From assembly GCA_028279345.1 (NCBI GenBank), contig JANQNY010000030.1, forward strand, positions 62,001-126,000: a DNA stretch of 64,000 nt. The letters are read 5' to 3'. The notes below the pieces were generated by a model. That model made no database searches. It was not told the DNA's origin and saw nothing but the letters and a program-made list of their open reading frames with translations. This DNA is from Geminicoccaceae bacterium. Lineage in GTDB: Bacteria > Pseudomonadota > Alphaproteobacteria > Geminicoccales > Geminicoccaceae. Made by a program: the position numbers and the translations under genes. Below are positions 28,655 through 36,588 of the stretch, piece after piece (the stretch's first letter is position 1; each line of letters opens with the position of its first letter).

Positions 28655-29641
28655 ATGTCTCGTCAGCGCCCACTCGTCATCGTCACCCGTCGTCTGCCGG
28701 AAGCCATTGAAGCTCGGCTGATGGAGTTGTTCGACGCTCGCCTCAACCCGACGGACACGCCGATGAGCAAGTCCGACCTCATCGAGGCGGTCAAAGAGGC
28801 GCATGTGCTGGTACCGACCGTCACCGATCGGATCGATTCCGCGGTCCTCGCCCACGCCAACCCGGAGCTGCGGCTGATCGCCAACTTCGGCAACGGCGTG
28901 GACAATGTGGACGTCGATACGGCCTACAAGCGTGGCATCACCGTCACCAACACGCCCGATGTCCTGACCGAAGACACCGCCGACATGACCATGGCGCTGG
29001 TGCTCGCCGTGGCGCGTCGCCTGGTCGAGGGCGAGCAGGTCGCGCGCTCGGGTGAATGGACTGGCTGGTCGCCCACCTCGATGCTTGGGCACCGGATTCA
29101 CGGCAAGCGGCTCGGCATTCTCGGGATGGGGCGGATCGGCACTGCCGTGGCCCGGCGCGCCCGTGGGTTCGGTCTCGCCATCCACTACCACAATCGCAAT
29201 CGCGTCCATGCGCAGATCGAAGAAGAACTCGAGGCAACCTACTGGGACAGCCTCGACCAGATGCTCGCGCGTATGGACATCGTCACCGTCAATTGCCCGC
29301 ACACGCCGGCTACCTACCATCTGCTCTCGGCACGTCGCCTCAAGGTTTTAAGGCCGCATGCCTACGTCATCAACACGTCGCGCGGCGAGGTCATTGACGA
29401 GCTCGCGCTCACCCGGATGCTCCGCAGCCGCGAGCTGGCCGGCGCCGGCCTGGACGTGTTCGAGCATGAGCCGGCGATCAACCCGAAGCTCCGCGACTTG
29501 CCGAACGTCGTGCTCCTGCCGCACATGGGGAGCGCCACGCTCGAGGGTCGTGTCGACATGGGCGAGAAGGTGCTGATCAACATCAAGACGTTCGTGGACG
29601 GCCATCGCCCGCCCGATCGGGTGCTGCCGGCCCAGGCCTGA
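28655..29641 (+). CDS. D-2-hydroxyacid dehydrogenase (glyoxylate/hydroxypyruvate reductase type)
   Basis: A 328-residue NAD(P)-dependent dehydrogenase. It has the Rossmann motif LGILGMGRIGTAVARRARGFG near residue 152 and the catalytic residues of the family: Arg in INTSRGEVIDE, Glu in VFEHEPAINP and His in LLPHMGSAT. The closest functional group is GyaR/glyoxylate reductase, but 2-hydroxyacid dehydrogenases are hard to assign by eye. glcD-glcE, which make glyoxylate from glycolate, lie about 5.5 kb downstream, which suits this role without proving it. Confidence 0.85.
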   Translation: MSRQRPLVIVTRRLPEAIEARLMELFDARLNPTDTPMSKSDLIEAVKEAHVLVPTVTDRIDSAVLAHANPELRLIANFGNGVDNVDVDTAYKRGITVTNTPDVLTEDTADMTMALVLAVARRLVEGEQVARSGEWTGWSPTSMLGHRIHGKRLGILGMGRIGTAVARRARGFGLAIHYHNRNRVHAQIEEELEATYWDSLDQMLARMDIVTVNCPHTPATYHLLSARRLKVLRPHAYVINTSRGEVIDELALTRMLRSRELAGAGLDVFEHEPAINPKLRDLPNVVLLPHMGSATLEGRVDMGEKVLINIKTFVDGHRPPDRVLPAQA

Positions 29642-29664
29642 GCGGCAGCACCACCGAGGGCCGG

Positions 29665-29883
29665 CTAGCCCTGATTGGCGATCGCCAGATGGACGGGCGG
29701 GGCGAGCAGATCGGTGAGCGGGACGTGCGGGTCAACCTGGGCGGCGCGTTCTAGTAGCCTCGCCAACTCGTGCACGCGGATTTGCCAAACGGCGTCGGCC
29801 GGCTCCATGGCTCGCAATACGGCACTGATCGAGGCGATCAGCCGGCGTGATCGTTCGCCTTCGTCACGCGCGTGATTGCCCAT
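29665..29883 (-). CDS. Small protein of unknown function (72 aa)
   Basis: A 72-residue protein beginning MGNHARDEGERSRRLIASIS, rich in Leu/Ala helices and ending VPLTDLLAPPVHLAIANQG, without signal peptide, membrane segment or cysteine. I do not recognise a family. The main evidence that it is real is an excellent GGAGGT five bases before the ATG on the minus strand. It is convergent with the dehydrogenase. Confidence 0.55.
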   Translation of the reverse strand: MGNHARDEGERSRRLIASISAVLRAMEPADAVWQIRVHELARLLERAAQVDPHVPLTDLLAPPVHLAIANQG

Positions 29884-29979
29884 CAAGGACCTCCGACTAG
29901 GCTCTTTCGACCAAACGCGCGCGGCACATCCCCCAAGCGGCAGCGCGATACCCGACCATAATCGTTCAGGTTGAGAAAT

Positions 29980-30005
29980 CCAAACCCTTCCGTAAAAAAG
30001 TTTGG
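29980..30005. promoter_or_regulatory. Inverted repeat CCAAAC-N14-GTTTGG
   Basis: A perfect 6-bp inverted repeat (29980-29985 and 30000-30005) surrounds an AT-rich 14-base spacer with a run of six A. It sits upstream of the small minus-strand gene at 29665-29883 and downstream of the RND operon end, so it may be an operator for the small gene or a weak transcript-end structure. The function is not known. Confidence 0.25.
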
Positions 30006-30094
30006 CGGATGAGGGAATAAGTTTCGACGCCTTTGACCGTTGATCCGCATGCCGGAGGCGGTCTCGCGTCGAGATCAGCACGCCAGCGGATCGC

Positions 30095-33000
30095 TCAGTC
30101 GGCGGCGTCCGCGAGCTGCACCGGGGCCGCCCGCTGCGGCCGCGACGGGTCGGGTCGCGTACCGCGCCACCAATGCCGCAGGTGCGTCGGCAGGTAGAGC
30201 AGGCACGGCGTCAAGAGGAGCGTCAGCAAGGTGGCGAAGGCGAGCCCGCCCGCAACAGCGCTTGCGAGCTGTGACCACCAGTCGGTCGACGGCCCGCCGA
30301 CCGTGATCTGCCGGGTGAACAGATCGATGTTCATCTTGAGTACCATCGGCATCAGGCCCAGGACCGTCGTCACGGTCGTGAGCAACACGGGCCGCAAGCG
30401 CTGCGCACCGGTGCGCAGGACCGCCGCGTGCGGCTCCAAGCCGTGCCGGCGCAGCTCGTTGTAGGTATCGATCAGGACGATGTTGTTGTTCACGACGATG
30501 CCGGCGAGCGCGATCACGCCGACCCCGCTCATGATGATCCCGAAGGGCTGATCGGTGACGAGCAGGCCCAGCAGCACGCCGACGGTCGAGAACACGACCG
30601 CCGAGAGGATCAGCGCCGACTGATAGAAGCTGTTGAACTGCGTCACGAGGATCATCGCGATAAGAAACAGCGCAACACCGAAGGCCTTGCCGAGGAACGC
30701 CTGTGCCTCCTTCTGCTCCTCGTCCTCACCTTTGAAGGTGAAGCCGACTTCGGCAGGCCAAATCTGGCTGTGAAGCCAACCGCGAAGCTCCTGCACCTTG
30801 TCATCGGCGAGCACGCCGGGCGCCAGGTCGGCACCGACGGTGAGGACACGCGTGCCATCGACGCGCGCGATCTCGGCGACGCGCGGCGCCGCGGTCCGCT
30901 CGACGAAGTTGGAGAGCGGCACGGGCCCCTCGGCCGTCGGCACGCGCAGATTGTCGAGCTGGCCCAGGCCGCGGTCCGTCGCGGGATAGCGCGCCCTGAT
31001 GTCAATCTCCTCGTCGGCGTCGTCCGGCCGGTATTCGCCGACCTTGACGCCGGTCGTCACGAGCTGGACCAGCGGACCAACGGTCGCGACGTCGGCGCCG
31101 TAGCGGCTCGCCTGCTCGCGGTCGACGTCGAGTTCCCATTCGATCCCCGGCACAGGTCGGCTGTCGCTGATGTTGACGAGGCCTTCCATCCCTTCGAACT
31201 GCGCCCGCACCTGGTCGGTCGTTTCCTCTAGCACATCCGGTCGAACCGCGGCGACCTGCACCTGCACGGGCTTGCCGACCGGAGGTCCCTCCTCTTCCTT
31301 CCGCACCTCCACCTCGATGCCCGCGAGCGGTTCGGTCGCCGCCTCGATCTCGGCCATGATGACGCTCGCCGGCCGCCGCTCGCGCCAGTCCTCGAACTCC
31401 AGAAGCGTGATACCGACGACGTCCTCGTCGATCCCGTCGCCTTGAAAGTCGGTGTTGGTCGTCGTGTAGAACGCGCGCACGCCATCCGTGCGAAGGATTC
31501 GATCCTCGACCTCCGCGACCAGCGCGTCCCGTTCCCAGATCGACAAGTCGCCGCGCGCGTGAACCAGGACCTGGGCGCGCTCGGGCTCCACGTCCGGGAA
31601 GAACTCGACGCCCTTGCCGAATGCGCCATAGGCGACATAGACGCCGACGGCGATCGCGAGCGCGGCCACCACCACCTTGATCGGATGGGCGAGCGCCACG
31701 TGCAGGGTGCGCACGTAGAAGCGAACGAAGCCGCGGCTCTGCTTCAGCAGATCCTCGCTCTCGTCGTCGATCGCCTTGAGACTCGGGCCGGCAGCGGCAG
31801 CGCTCTTGCCGACCAGCGCACCGACGTTCGGCACGAAGATCAGCGCCATCAGGAGCGACGCTGTGAGCGTGGCCAGGAGTGTGATCGGCAGATAGCGCAT
31901 GAACTCGCCGACGATCCCCGGCCAGAACACGAGCGGCAAGAACGCCGCCAGCGTGGTCGCCGTCGATGCGGTGATCGGCCAGCACATGCGGCGCGAGGCG
32001 GCGAGATAGGCCTCGCGCCGGGGGACGCCTTCGGCCATGCGGCGGTCGGCGAACTCCGTGACAACGATGGCACCATCGACCAGCATACCGACCGCGAGGA
32101 TCAGGCCGAACAGCACGACGATGTTGACCGTCAGGCCGGCGAGCCAGATCACGAGAATGCCTGCAAGGAACGAGCCCGGCACCGCAAAGCCCACCAGCAG
32201 CGCCGTCCTGAAGCCGAGCGCTGCGACGACGACGATCATCACCAGGATCACCGCAGAAAGAACGTTGTTCTGCAAGTCGGTCAGCATCGAGCGGATGTTG
32301 TTGGACTTGTCCTGCAGGAAGCCGATCTCGAGACCGGCGGGAAGGCTCGGCTCGGCGGCGGCGACGACGGCACGCACGGCGGCGACCGTCTCGAGGATGT
32401 TGGTGCCGAGCCGCTTCTTCACCTCGAGAGCCAGCGCCGGCTGCCCGTCGACCCGCGCAAAGCTCGTCGGGTCCTTGAAGCTGCGCCGTACCGTGGCGAT
32501 GTCGCGCAACGTGACGACCGTGTCGTCGACCGCCTTCACCGGCATGCTCATGACGTCGCCGACGTCCTCGAACAGCCCGGGCACCTTGATCGCAAAACGA
32601 CCTTGGCCCGTGTCGAGCGTGCCGGCCGCCACCAGTTGATTGTTGCGGCTCACGCTGGAGACGATCTCGTCGGCGCGGAGCCCGTAGGCTTCGACCTTGA
32701 CCGGATCGACGACGATCTCGACCTGCTCCTCGCGCTTGCCCTGCACGTCGACTTCGAGCACCGACGGCAGTGCCTCGATAGCTTCCTCGAGGCGATCGGC
32801 CGCGCGCACCAGCGTTCGTTCGGGAAGGTCGCCCGCGAGCGTCACCACAAGCACAGGAAAGAGCGCTAGATTGACCTCCTCAACGACCGGCTCGTCGGTG
32901 TCGTCCGGCAGGTCCGGGCGAACGGTGTCGACCTTCGCCCGCACATCGGCGAGCGCGGCGTCGATGTCGGTCCCGATCTCGAACTCGAGGGAGACGGACG

Positions 33001-33268
33001 CGTGCCCCTCGGCTGCCGTCGAGCGCATCTCCTTGACGCCTTCCAAGCCCCTGAGCTCGGTCTCCATCGGGCGAATGAGCAACCGCTCGGCGTCTTCGGG
33101 CGAGATGCCGTCATGCGTCATCGAGACGTAGAGGATCGGAATCTGGATATCCGGATCGGCTTCCTTCGGGATCGTCGCATAGGCGATCGCGCCGGCGACA
33201 AGGATCAGCACGAGGGCGACGAAGACGGTCCGCGAGCGCTCGAAACTGGCCTGGATGAGCGTGTTCAC
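30095..33268 (-). CDS. RND-family efflux pump inner-membrane subunit
   Basis: A 1057-residue proton-driven transporter of the HAE/AcrB superfamily with 12 predicted membrane spans and two large periplasmic loops. TM4 carries GMLVDGAIVVTEFADRR, where AcrB has two adjacent aspartates and this protein has one Asp then Gly. TM10 has GIVVNNNIVLIDTYNE, where AcrB has its relay lysine nearby. This pattern fits the NolG/SwrC-like branch rather than classical AcrB. The GTG start overlaps the adaptor gene's stop by four bases. With the adaptor and PadR it forms a three-gene operon; no outer-membrane TolC-type gene is adjacent. Confidence 0.92.
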   Translation of the reverse strand: MNTLIQASFERSRTVFVALVLILVAGAIAYATIPKEADPDIQIPILYVSMTHDGISPEDAERLLIRPMETELRGLEGVKEMRSTAAEGHASVSLEFEIGTDIDAALADVRAKVDTVRPDLPDDTDEPVVEEVNLALFPVLVVTLAGDLPERTLVRAADRLEEAIEALPSVLEVDVQGKREEQVEIVVDPVKVEAYGLRADEIVSSVSRNNQLVAAGTLDTGQGRFAIKVPGLFEDVGDVMSMPVKAVDDTVVTLRDIATVRRSFKDPTSFARVDGQPALALEVKKRLGTNILETVAAVRAVVAAAEPSLPAGLEIGFLQDKSNNIRSMLTDLQNNVLSAVILVMIVVVAALGFRTALLVGFAVPGSFLAGILVIWLAGLTVNIVVLFGLILAVGMLVDGAIVVTEFADRRMAEGVPRREAYLAASRRMCWPITASTATTLAAFLPLVFWPGIVGEFMRYLPITLLATLTASLLMALIFVPNVGALVGKSAAAAGPSLKAIDDESEDLLKQSRGFVRFYVRTLHVALAHPIKVVVAALAIAVGVYVAYGAFGKGVEFFPDVEPERAQVLVHARGDLSIWERDALVAEVEDRILRTDGVRAFYTTTNTDFQGDGIDEDVVGITLLEFEDWRERRPASVIMAEIEAATEPLAGIEVEVRKEEEGPPVGKPVQVQVAAVRPDVLEETTDQVRAQFEGMEGLVNISDSRPVPGIEWELDVDREQASRYGADVATVGPLVQLVTTGVKVGEYRPDDADEEIDIRARYPATDRGLGQLDNLRVPTAEGPVPLSNFVERTAAPRVAEIARVDGTRVLTVGADLAPGVLADDKVQELRGWLHSQIWPAEVGFTFKGEDEEQKEAQAFLGKAFGVALFLIAMILVTQFNSFYQSALILSAVVFSTVGVLLGLLVTDQPFGIIMSGVGVIALAGIVVNNNIVLIDTYNELRRHGLEPHAAVLRTGAQRLRPVLLTTVTTVLGLMPMVLKMNIDLFTRQITVGGPSTDWWSQLASAVAGGLAFATLLTLLLTPCLLYLPTHLRHWWRGTRPDPSRPQRAAPVQLADAAD

Positions 33269-34392
33269 TCGACCGCGTCCTCCTCCGCGTTCCAGGCCAC
33301 CTCGGCGCCGTCCACGGCGGTCGGCGCTACCCGCTCGCCATCGTGCACGAATCCCTGACCAACGACGATGAGCCACGCCTCGGACGGCAGTCCGGCAAGC
33401 CAGACCGCCTCGGCGTCGGCGCGCACCACTTCCACGGGCACGAAGCGCACGACGTCCTCGTCATCGACGATCTTGACGCCCAGGCGATGCGCCGCGTCGA
33501 GTGTCAGAAGCGCGGCGGAGACGCGGTGCGCCTCGACCTCGGCGAAGTTGAGCCGCAAGGTGGCGCTCATGCCGGCGGGGACCGCCGCGTCCGCGTTGTC
33601 GATGAGCGCCTCCACGCGGAAGGTGCGGGTCGCTTCCGCCGCATCGGCCGAGATGAAGCTCAGCGTCCCGACACGCCGCTGACCATCGGCCAGCTCGACC
33701 GCGACTTGCATGCCGGGTGCCAGCAAGCGGCGCTGCGTCTCGGCGATCTCACCCGTGACCAGGAACCGCTCGAGTTCCATAACGTGCAACAGCGGATCGG
33801 CCGTGTCGACATAGTCGCCGATCTCCACCACCCGGTCGGTGATCAAGCCGGCAAAGGGCGCCACGACGCGCGTGTTCTCCAGCTCGACCTCGCGGGCCCG
33901 GAGCTCGGCACGCGCTTCCTCCAGCGCCGCCGCGGCGCCGGCAACCTGCGTCTCCGCCTGAAACCCGCGCGCGCCTAGCTTGGTCGCCGCGTCGAACTCG
34001 AGGGTCCGCTGATCGATCAGCGCCTTGGCCTTGTCGAGCATCGCCTCGCGCTCGCGCGCATCGAGACGCAACAATGGCTCGCCGGCCTCGACCCGCTCGC
34101 CCTTGTCGACCAGCACATCGGTGATGCGACCGTAGGTCTCGGCGCGAACGGTCACCTCGCGCTTGGGCTCGGCGCGGCCGTAGATCACGACCTCGCGGCT
34201 GATCGGGCTGGCCTCGCTCGCCACGACCCGCACCCGCGGCAGCGCACGCTCGGCCGGCTCCGTCGGAGGTGCCGTCTCCTCCTCGGCGGGTGCACTACTA
34301 GCGAACCATTGCTGCACGAAGGGCTGGCCCGAGGCCAGCCAGCCGACGAGCACGACGGCGAACAGCAAGGCCAGCAACAGCGAGCGACGCAT
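33265..34392 (-). CDS. RND efflux periplasmic adaptor (membrane fusion protein)
   Basis: A 375-residue protein with an N-terminal membrane anchor (RRSLLLALLFAVVLVGWLASG) and the MFP order: lipoyl halves (EVTVRAETYGRITDVLVDKGERVEAGEPLLRL and NTRVVAPFAGLITDRVVEIGDYV), a helical hairpin between them and a C-terminal beta-barrel. It bridges the RND pump to an outer-membrane channel. The ATG at 34392 directly follows the PadR stop (TGAGATG), so the genes are translationally linked. Confidence 0.92.
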   Translation of the reverse strand: MRRSLLLALLFAVVLVGWLASGQPFVQQWFASSAPAEEETAPPTEPAERALPRVRVVASEASPISREVVIYGRAEPKREVTVRAETYGRITDVLVDKGERVEAGEPLLRLDAREREAMLDKAKALIDQRTLEFDAATKLGARGFQAETQVAGAAAALEEARAELRAREVELENTRVVAPFAGLITDRVVEIGDYVDTADPLLHVMELERFLVTGEIAETQRRLLAPGMQVAVELADGQRRVGTLSFISADAAEATRTFRVEALIDNADAAVPAGMSATLRLNFAEVEAHRVSAALLTLDAAHRLGVKIVDDEDVVRFVPVEVVRADAEAVWLAGLPSEAWLIVVGQGFVHDGERVAPTAVDGAEVAWNAEEDAVE

Positions 34393-34393
34393 C

Positions 34394-34975
34394 TCAGTCT
34401 CCGGCAGCGGCGAGGCCGCCATTACGCAGTTCAGGGTCCACAGCCTCGGTCGGCTGGAGCTCGCGGAGGAAGCCGCCACGCTGCCGGTGCAGATAGCCCA
34501 ACGCCGCAGTCAACATGGTTCGGCCGTAGCCCAGCGCAAACCGCTGTCCGGGCGTCAGCGTGTCATAGACCTGCTCGAGCGCCTCGAGGTCGGCGTTCAA
34601 GATGCGATCGAACTCGGCGGTCATCGCGTCGATGACCTGCGTCACACGCTCGGCCGGCAAGAGGTGCGCGAAGTACATGAGGACCAGGAATTCGGAGCGC
34701 ACCACGTGGCGCGGATCCTCCGCGACGAGCACCTCCTCGAGCGTCCGCCTTCCAGCATCGGTGATGCGATAGACCTTCTTGGCCGGGCGCCGCTGCTGCT
34801 CTACCGCTTCACAGACGACGAGCCCGGAACGCTCCAGTTCCTTGAGCGCCGGATAGATCGAGCCGTAGCCGGCGCGGAAGAAGTGCCGGAATCGCTCCTC
34901 CAAGGTCTTTTTGATCTCGTAGCCGCTGCGGTCCTCGGTCGCGAGGACGCCCAGGCACAGCGTCTTGACGTCCAT
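34394..34975 (-). CDS. PadR-family transcriptional regulator
   Basis: A 193-residue winged-helix repressor of the PadR family, often phenolic-acid or drug responsive and regulating adjacent efflux genes. The N-terminal PadR domain is LCLGVLATEDRSGYEIKKTLEERFRHFFRAGYGSIYPALKELERSGLV with the wing KKVYRITDAGRRTLEE. A C-terminal Vir-like helical dimerisation domain follows. It is first in the operon padR-adaptor-RND. Two palindromes upstream (35006-35022 and 35036-35052) are good candidates for its own operators. Confidence 0.92.
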   Translation of the reverse strand: MDVKTLCLGVLATEDRSGYEIKKTLEERFRHFFRAGYGSIYPALKELERSGLVVCEAVEQQRRPAKKVYRITDAGRRTLEEVLVAEDPRHVVRSEFLVLMYFAHLLPAERVTQVIDAMTAEFDRILNADLEALEQVYDTLTPGQRFALGYGRTMLTAALGYLHRQRGGFLRELQPTEAVDPELRNGGLAAAGD

Positions 34976-35003
34976 GGATCACCTCCGGTCGTCGAGGTCG
35001 GGT

Positions 35004-35031
35004 GGTATATCGAGCCGATACATCGGAGCAA
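35004..35031 (-). promoter_or_regulatory. Putative promoter of the padR-efflux operon
   Basis: Reading the minus strand, TTGCTC (35031-35026) is separated by 16 bases from TATACC (35009-35004), about 29 bases from the padR ATG. The -10 hexamer overlaps the padR-proximal palindrome, and the distal palindrome lies just upstream of the -35, an arrangement that would permit repression. Confidence 0.45.
35006..35022. promoter_or_regulatory. PadR operator, proximal copy
   Basis: TATATCGAGCCGATACA matches the palindrome TATATCG-N3-CGATATA with a single mismatch. It covers the predicted -10 of padR. Its first 15 bases are an exact reverse complement of part of the distal copy, so the two sites also form a large inverted repeat. 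Confidence 0.7.
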
Positions 35032-35035
35032 GGGT

Positions 35036-35052
35036 TATATCGGCTCGATATA
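35036..35052. promoter_or_regulatory. PadR operator, distal copy
   Basis: TATATCGGCTCGATATA is a perfect 7+3+7 palindrome, centred 30 bp from the proximal copy (almost three helical turns, same face of the helix). It lies about 90 bases before the divergent glcD start, so regulation of glcD by the same repressor is possible. Confidence 0.72.
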
Positions 35053-35142
35053 CGAAGGTCAGAGTTGCGCGCATGCGCGTCCTCCGTTGCGCAAAGCGCT
35101 GCTTGACCTAAGCTCACGCCACGTAAAGAGGGAGGTGCCATC

Positions 35143-36585
35143 ATGCGGATGCCCGAGCCGAAGGCGGCCGTGATCGCCCGTCGGGATACGATCGTGCGCG
35201 AGCTGAAGCGGCTCTGTCCGGCGCCGGAAGCCGTCATCGACGGCGACGATGCGTTGCGCCCCTACGAGACCGATGGGCTCTCCGCCTATCGCCAGGCGCC
35301 GCTGGCGGTCGTGCTGCCGCAGTCGACCGAAGAGGTTGCGGCCGTCCTTCGCTACTGCCGCGACGAGGGCATTCCCGTGCTGGGGCGCGGTGCCGGGACG
35401 TCGCTCTCGGGTGGCGCGATGCCGACGGCCGACGGCGTCGTCATCAGCATGATGAAGATGCGCGACGTGCTCGACCTCGACTTCGAGAACCGCACCGCGA
35501 CGATCGAGGCGGGCACGACTAACATTGCGATCACGCAAGCCTGCGAGCACGAGGGCTTCTTCTACGCGCCCGACCCCTCCTCGCAGCTCGCCTGCTCGAT
35601 CGGCGGCAATGTCGCCAACAATGCCGGCGGGGCGCACTGCCTGAAATACGGCGTCACCACGAACAACCTCTTGGGCGTCAAGCTCGTCACCCTCGACGGC
35701 GAGGTGCTCGAGATCGGCGGCAAGTATCTCGAGCCTGCCGGCCTCGACCTCCTGGGTCTCGTCTGCGGCTCGGAAGGACAGCTCGGCATCATCACCGAGG
35801 TGACCGTGCGCATCCTCAGGGCACCCGAGGGCGCGCGGCCGATGCTTCTGGGTTTCCAGAGCAACGAGCAGGCGGGCGCCTGCGTCGACGCCATCATCAA
35901 CTCGGGCATCATACCCGTGGCGCTCGAGTTCATGGATCGCCCCGCCATCCACGCCGTCGAGGCCTTCGTCCACGCCGGCTACCCGCTCGATGTCGAGGCG
36001 GTGCTGATCATCGAGGTCGAGGGATCGGAAGCCGAGATCGACACGCTGCTCGAGCGGATCGCCGAGATCGCAGCACGCTTCGAGCCCGCCTTCTCGCGCA
36101 TCAGCCGCGATGCGCAGGAGGCGGCGGCGATCTGGCTGGGACGCAAGTCGGCCTTCGGCGCGATCGGCCGCATCTCGCCCGACTACATCTGCATCGACGG
36201 CACCATTCCCACCTCGAAGCTGCCCGAAACACTCCACCACATCGGCGACCTCGGCCGAACCTACGGACTGGAGATCGCCAACATCTTCCACGCCGGCGAC
36301 GGCAATTTGCACCCGCTGATCCTCTACAACGCCAACGCCGAGGGTGAACTCGCCAAGGCGGAGCGGTGCGCTGCCGACATCTTGAAGCTCTGCGTCGACA
36401 TGGAGGGCTGCCTCTCCGGCGAGCATGGCGTCGGCATCGAGAAGCGCGAGCTGATGCGCTACCAGTTCACAGCCGCCGAGCTGGCACTCCAGGAGCGGGT
36501 CAAGCACGCCTTCGACCGCGAGGGCCTGCTGAATGTCGGCAAGGTCTTTCCCTTCGACGAGGACCGGCCGGCCGAGGCGGCCTGA
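35143..36585 (+). CDS. glcD: FAD-linked glycolate oxidase subunit GlcD
   Basis: A 480-residue flavoprotein of the VAO/PCMH family oxidising glycolate (or D-lactate) to glyoxylate (or pyruvate). The PCMH FAD site includes PVLGRGAGTSLSGGAMP and DPSSQLACSIGGNVANNAGGAHCLKYGVT. The C-terminal FAD-oxidase domain has HAGDGNLHPLILYN and CLSGEHGVGIEKRELM. GGGAGG lies seven bases before the ATG. glcE follows after three bases, which favours the glycolate oxidase assignment over D-lactate dehydrogenase. Confidence 0.93.
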   Translation: MRMPEPKAAVIARRDTIVRELKRLCPAPEAVIDGDDALRPYETDGLSAYRQAPLAVVLPQSTEEVAAVLRYCRDEGIPVLGRGAGTSLSGGAMPTADGVVISMMKMRDVLDLDFENRTATIEAGTTNIAITQACEHEGFFYAPDPSSQLACSIGGNVANNAGGAHCLKYGVTTNNLLGVKLVTLDGEVLEIGGKYLEPAGLDLLGLVCGSEGQLGIITEVTVRILRAPEGARPMLLGFQSNEQAGACVDAIINSGIIPVALEFMDRPAIHAVEAFVHAGYPLDVEAVLIIEVEGSEAEIDTLLERIAEIAARFEPAFSRISRDAQEAAAIWLGRKSAFGAIGRISPDYICIDGTIPTSKLPETLHHIGDLGRTYGLEIANIFHAGDGNLHPLILYNANAEGELAKAERCAADILKLCVDMEGCLSGEHGVGIEKRELMRYQFTAAELALQERVKHAFDREGLLNVGKVFPFDEDRPAEAA

Positions 36586-36588
36586 CGG

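Noticed and set aside
28562..29320. A long minus-strand frame continuing from the SH3 protein back across the dehydrogenase gene
   Set aside because: The upstream two-thirds is the antisense of the well-supported D-2-hydroxyacid dehydrogenase and shows no motif; only the SH3 part at 28109-28561 is real.
31442..32869. A 475-codon plus-strand frame inside the RND pump gene
   Set aside because: It is antisense to conserved transporter sequence with a charged, histidine-rich composition typical of shadow frames.
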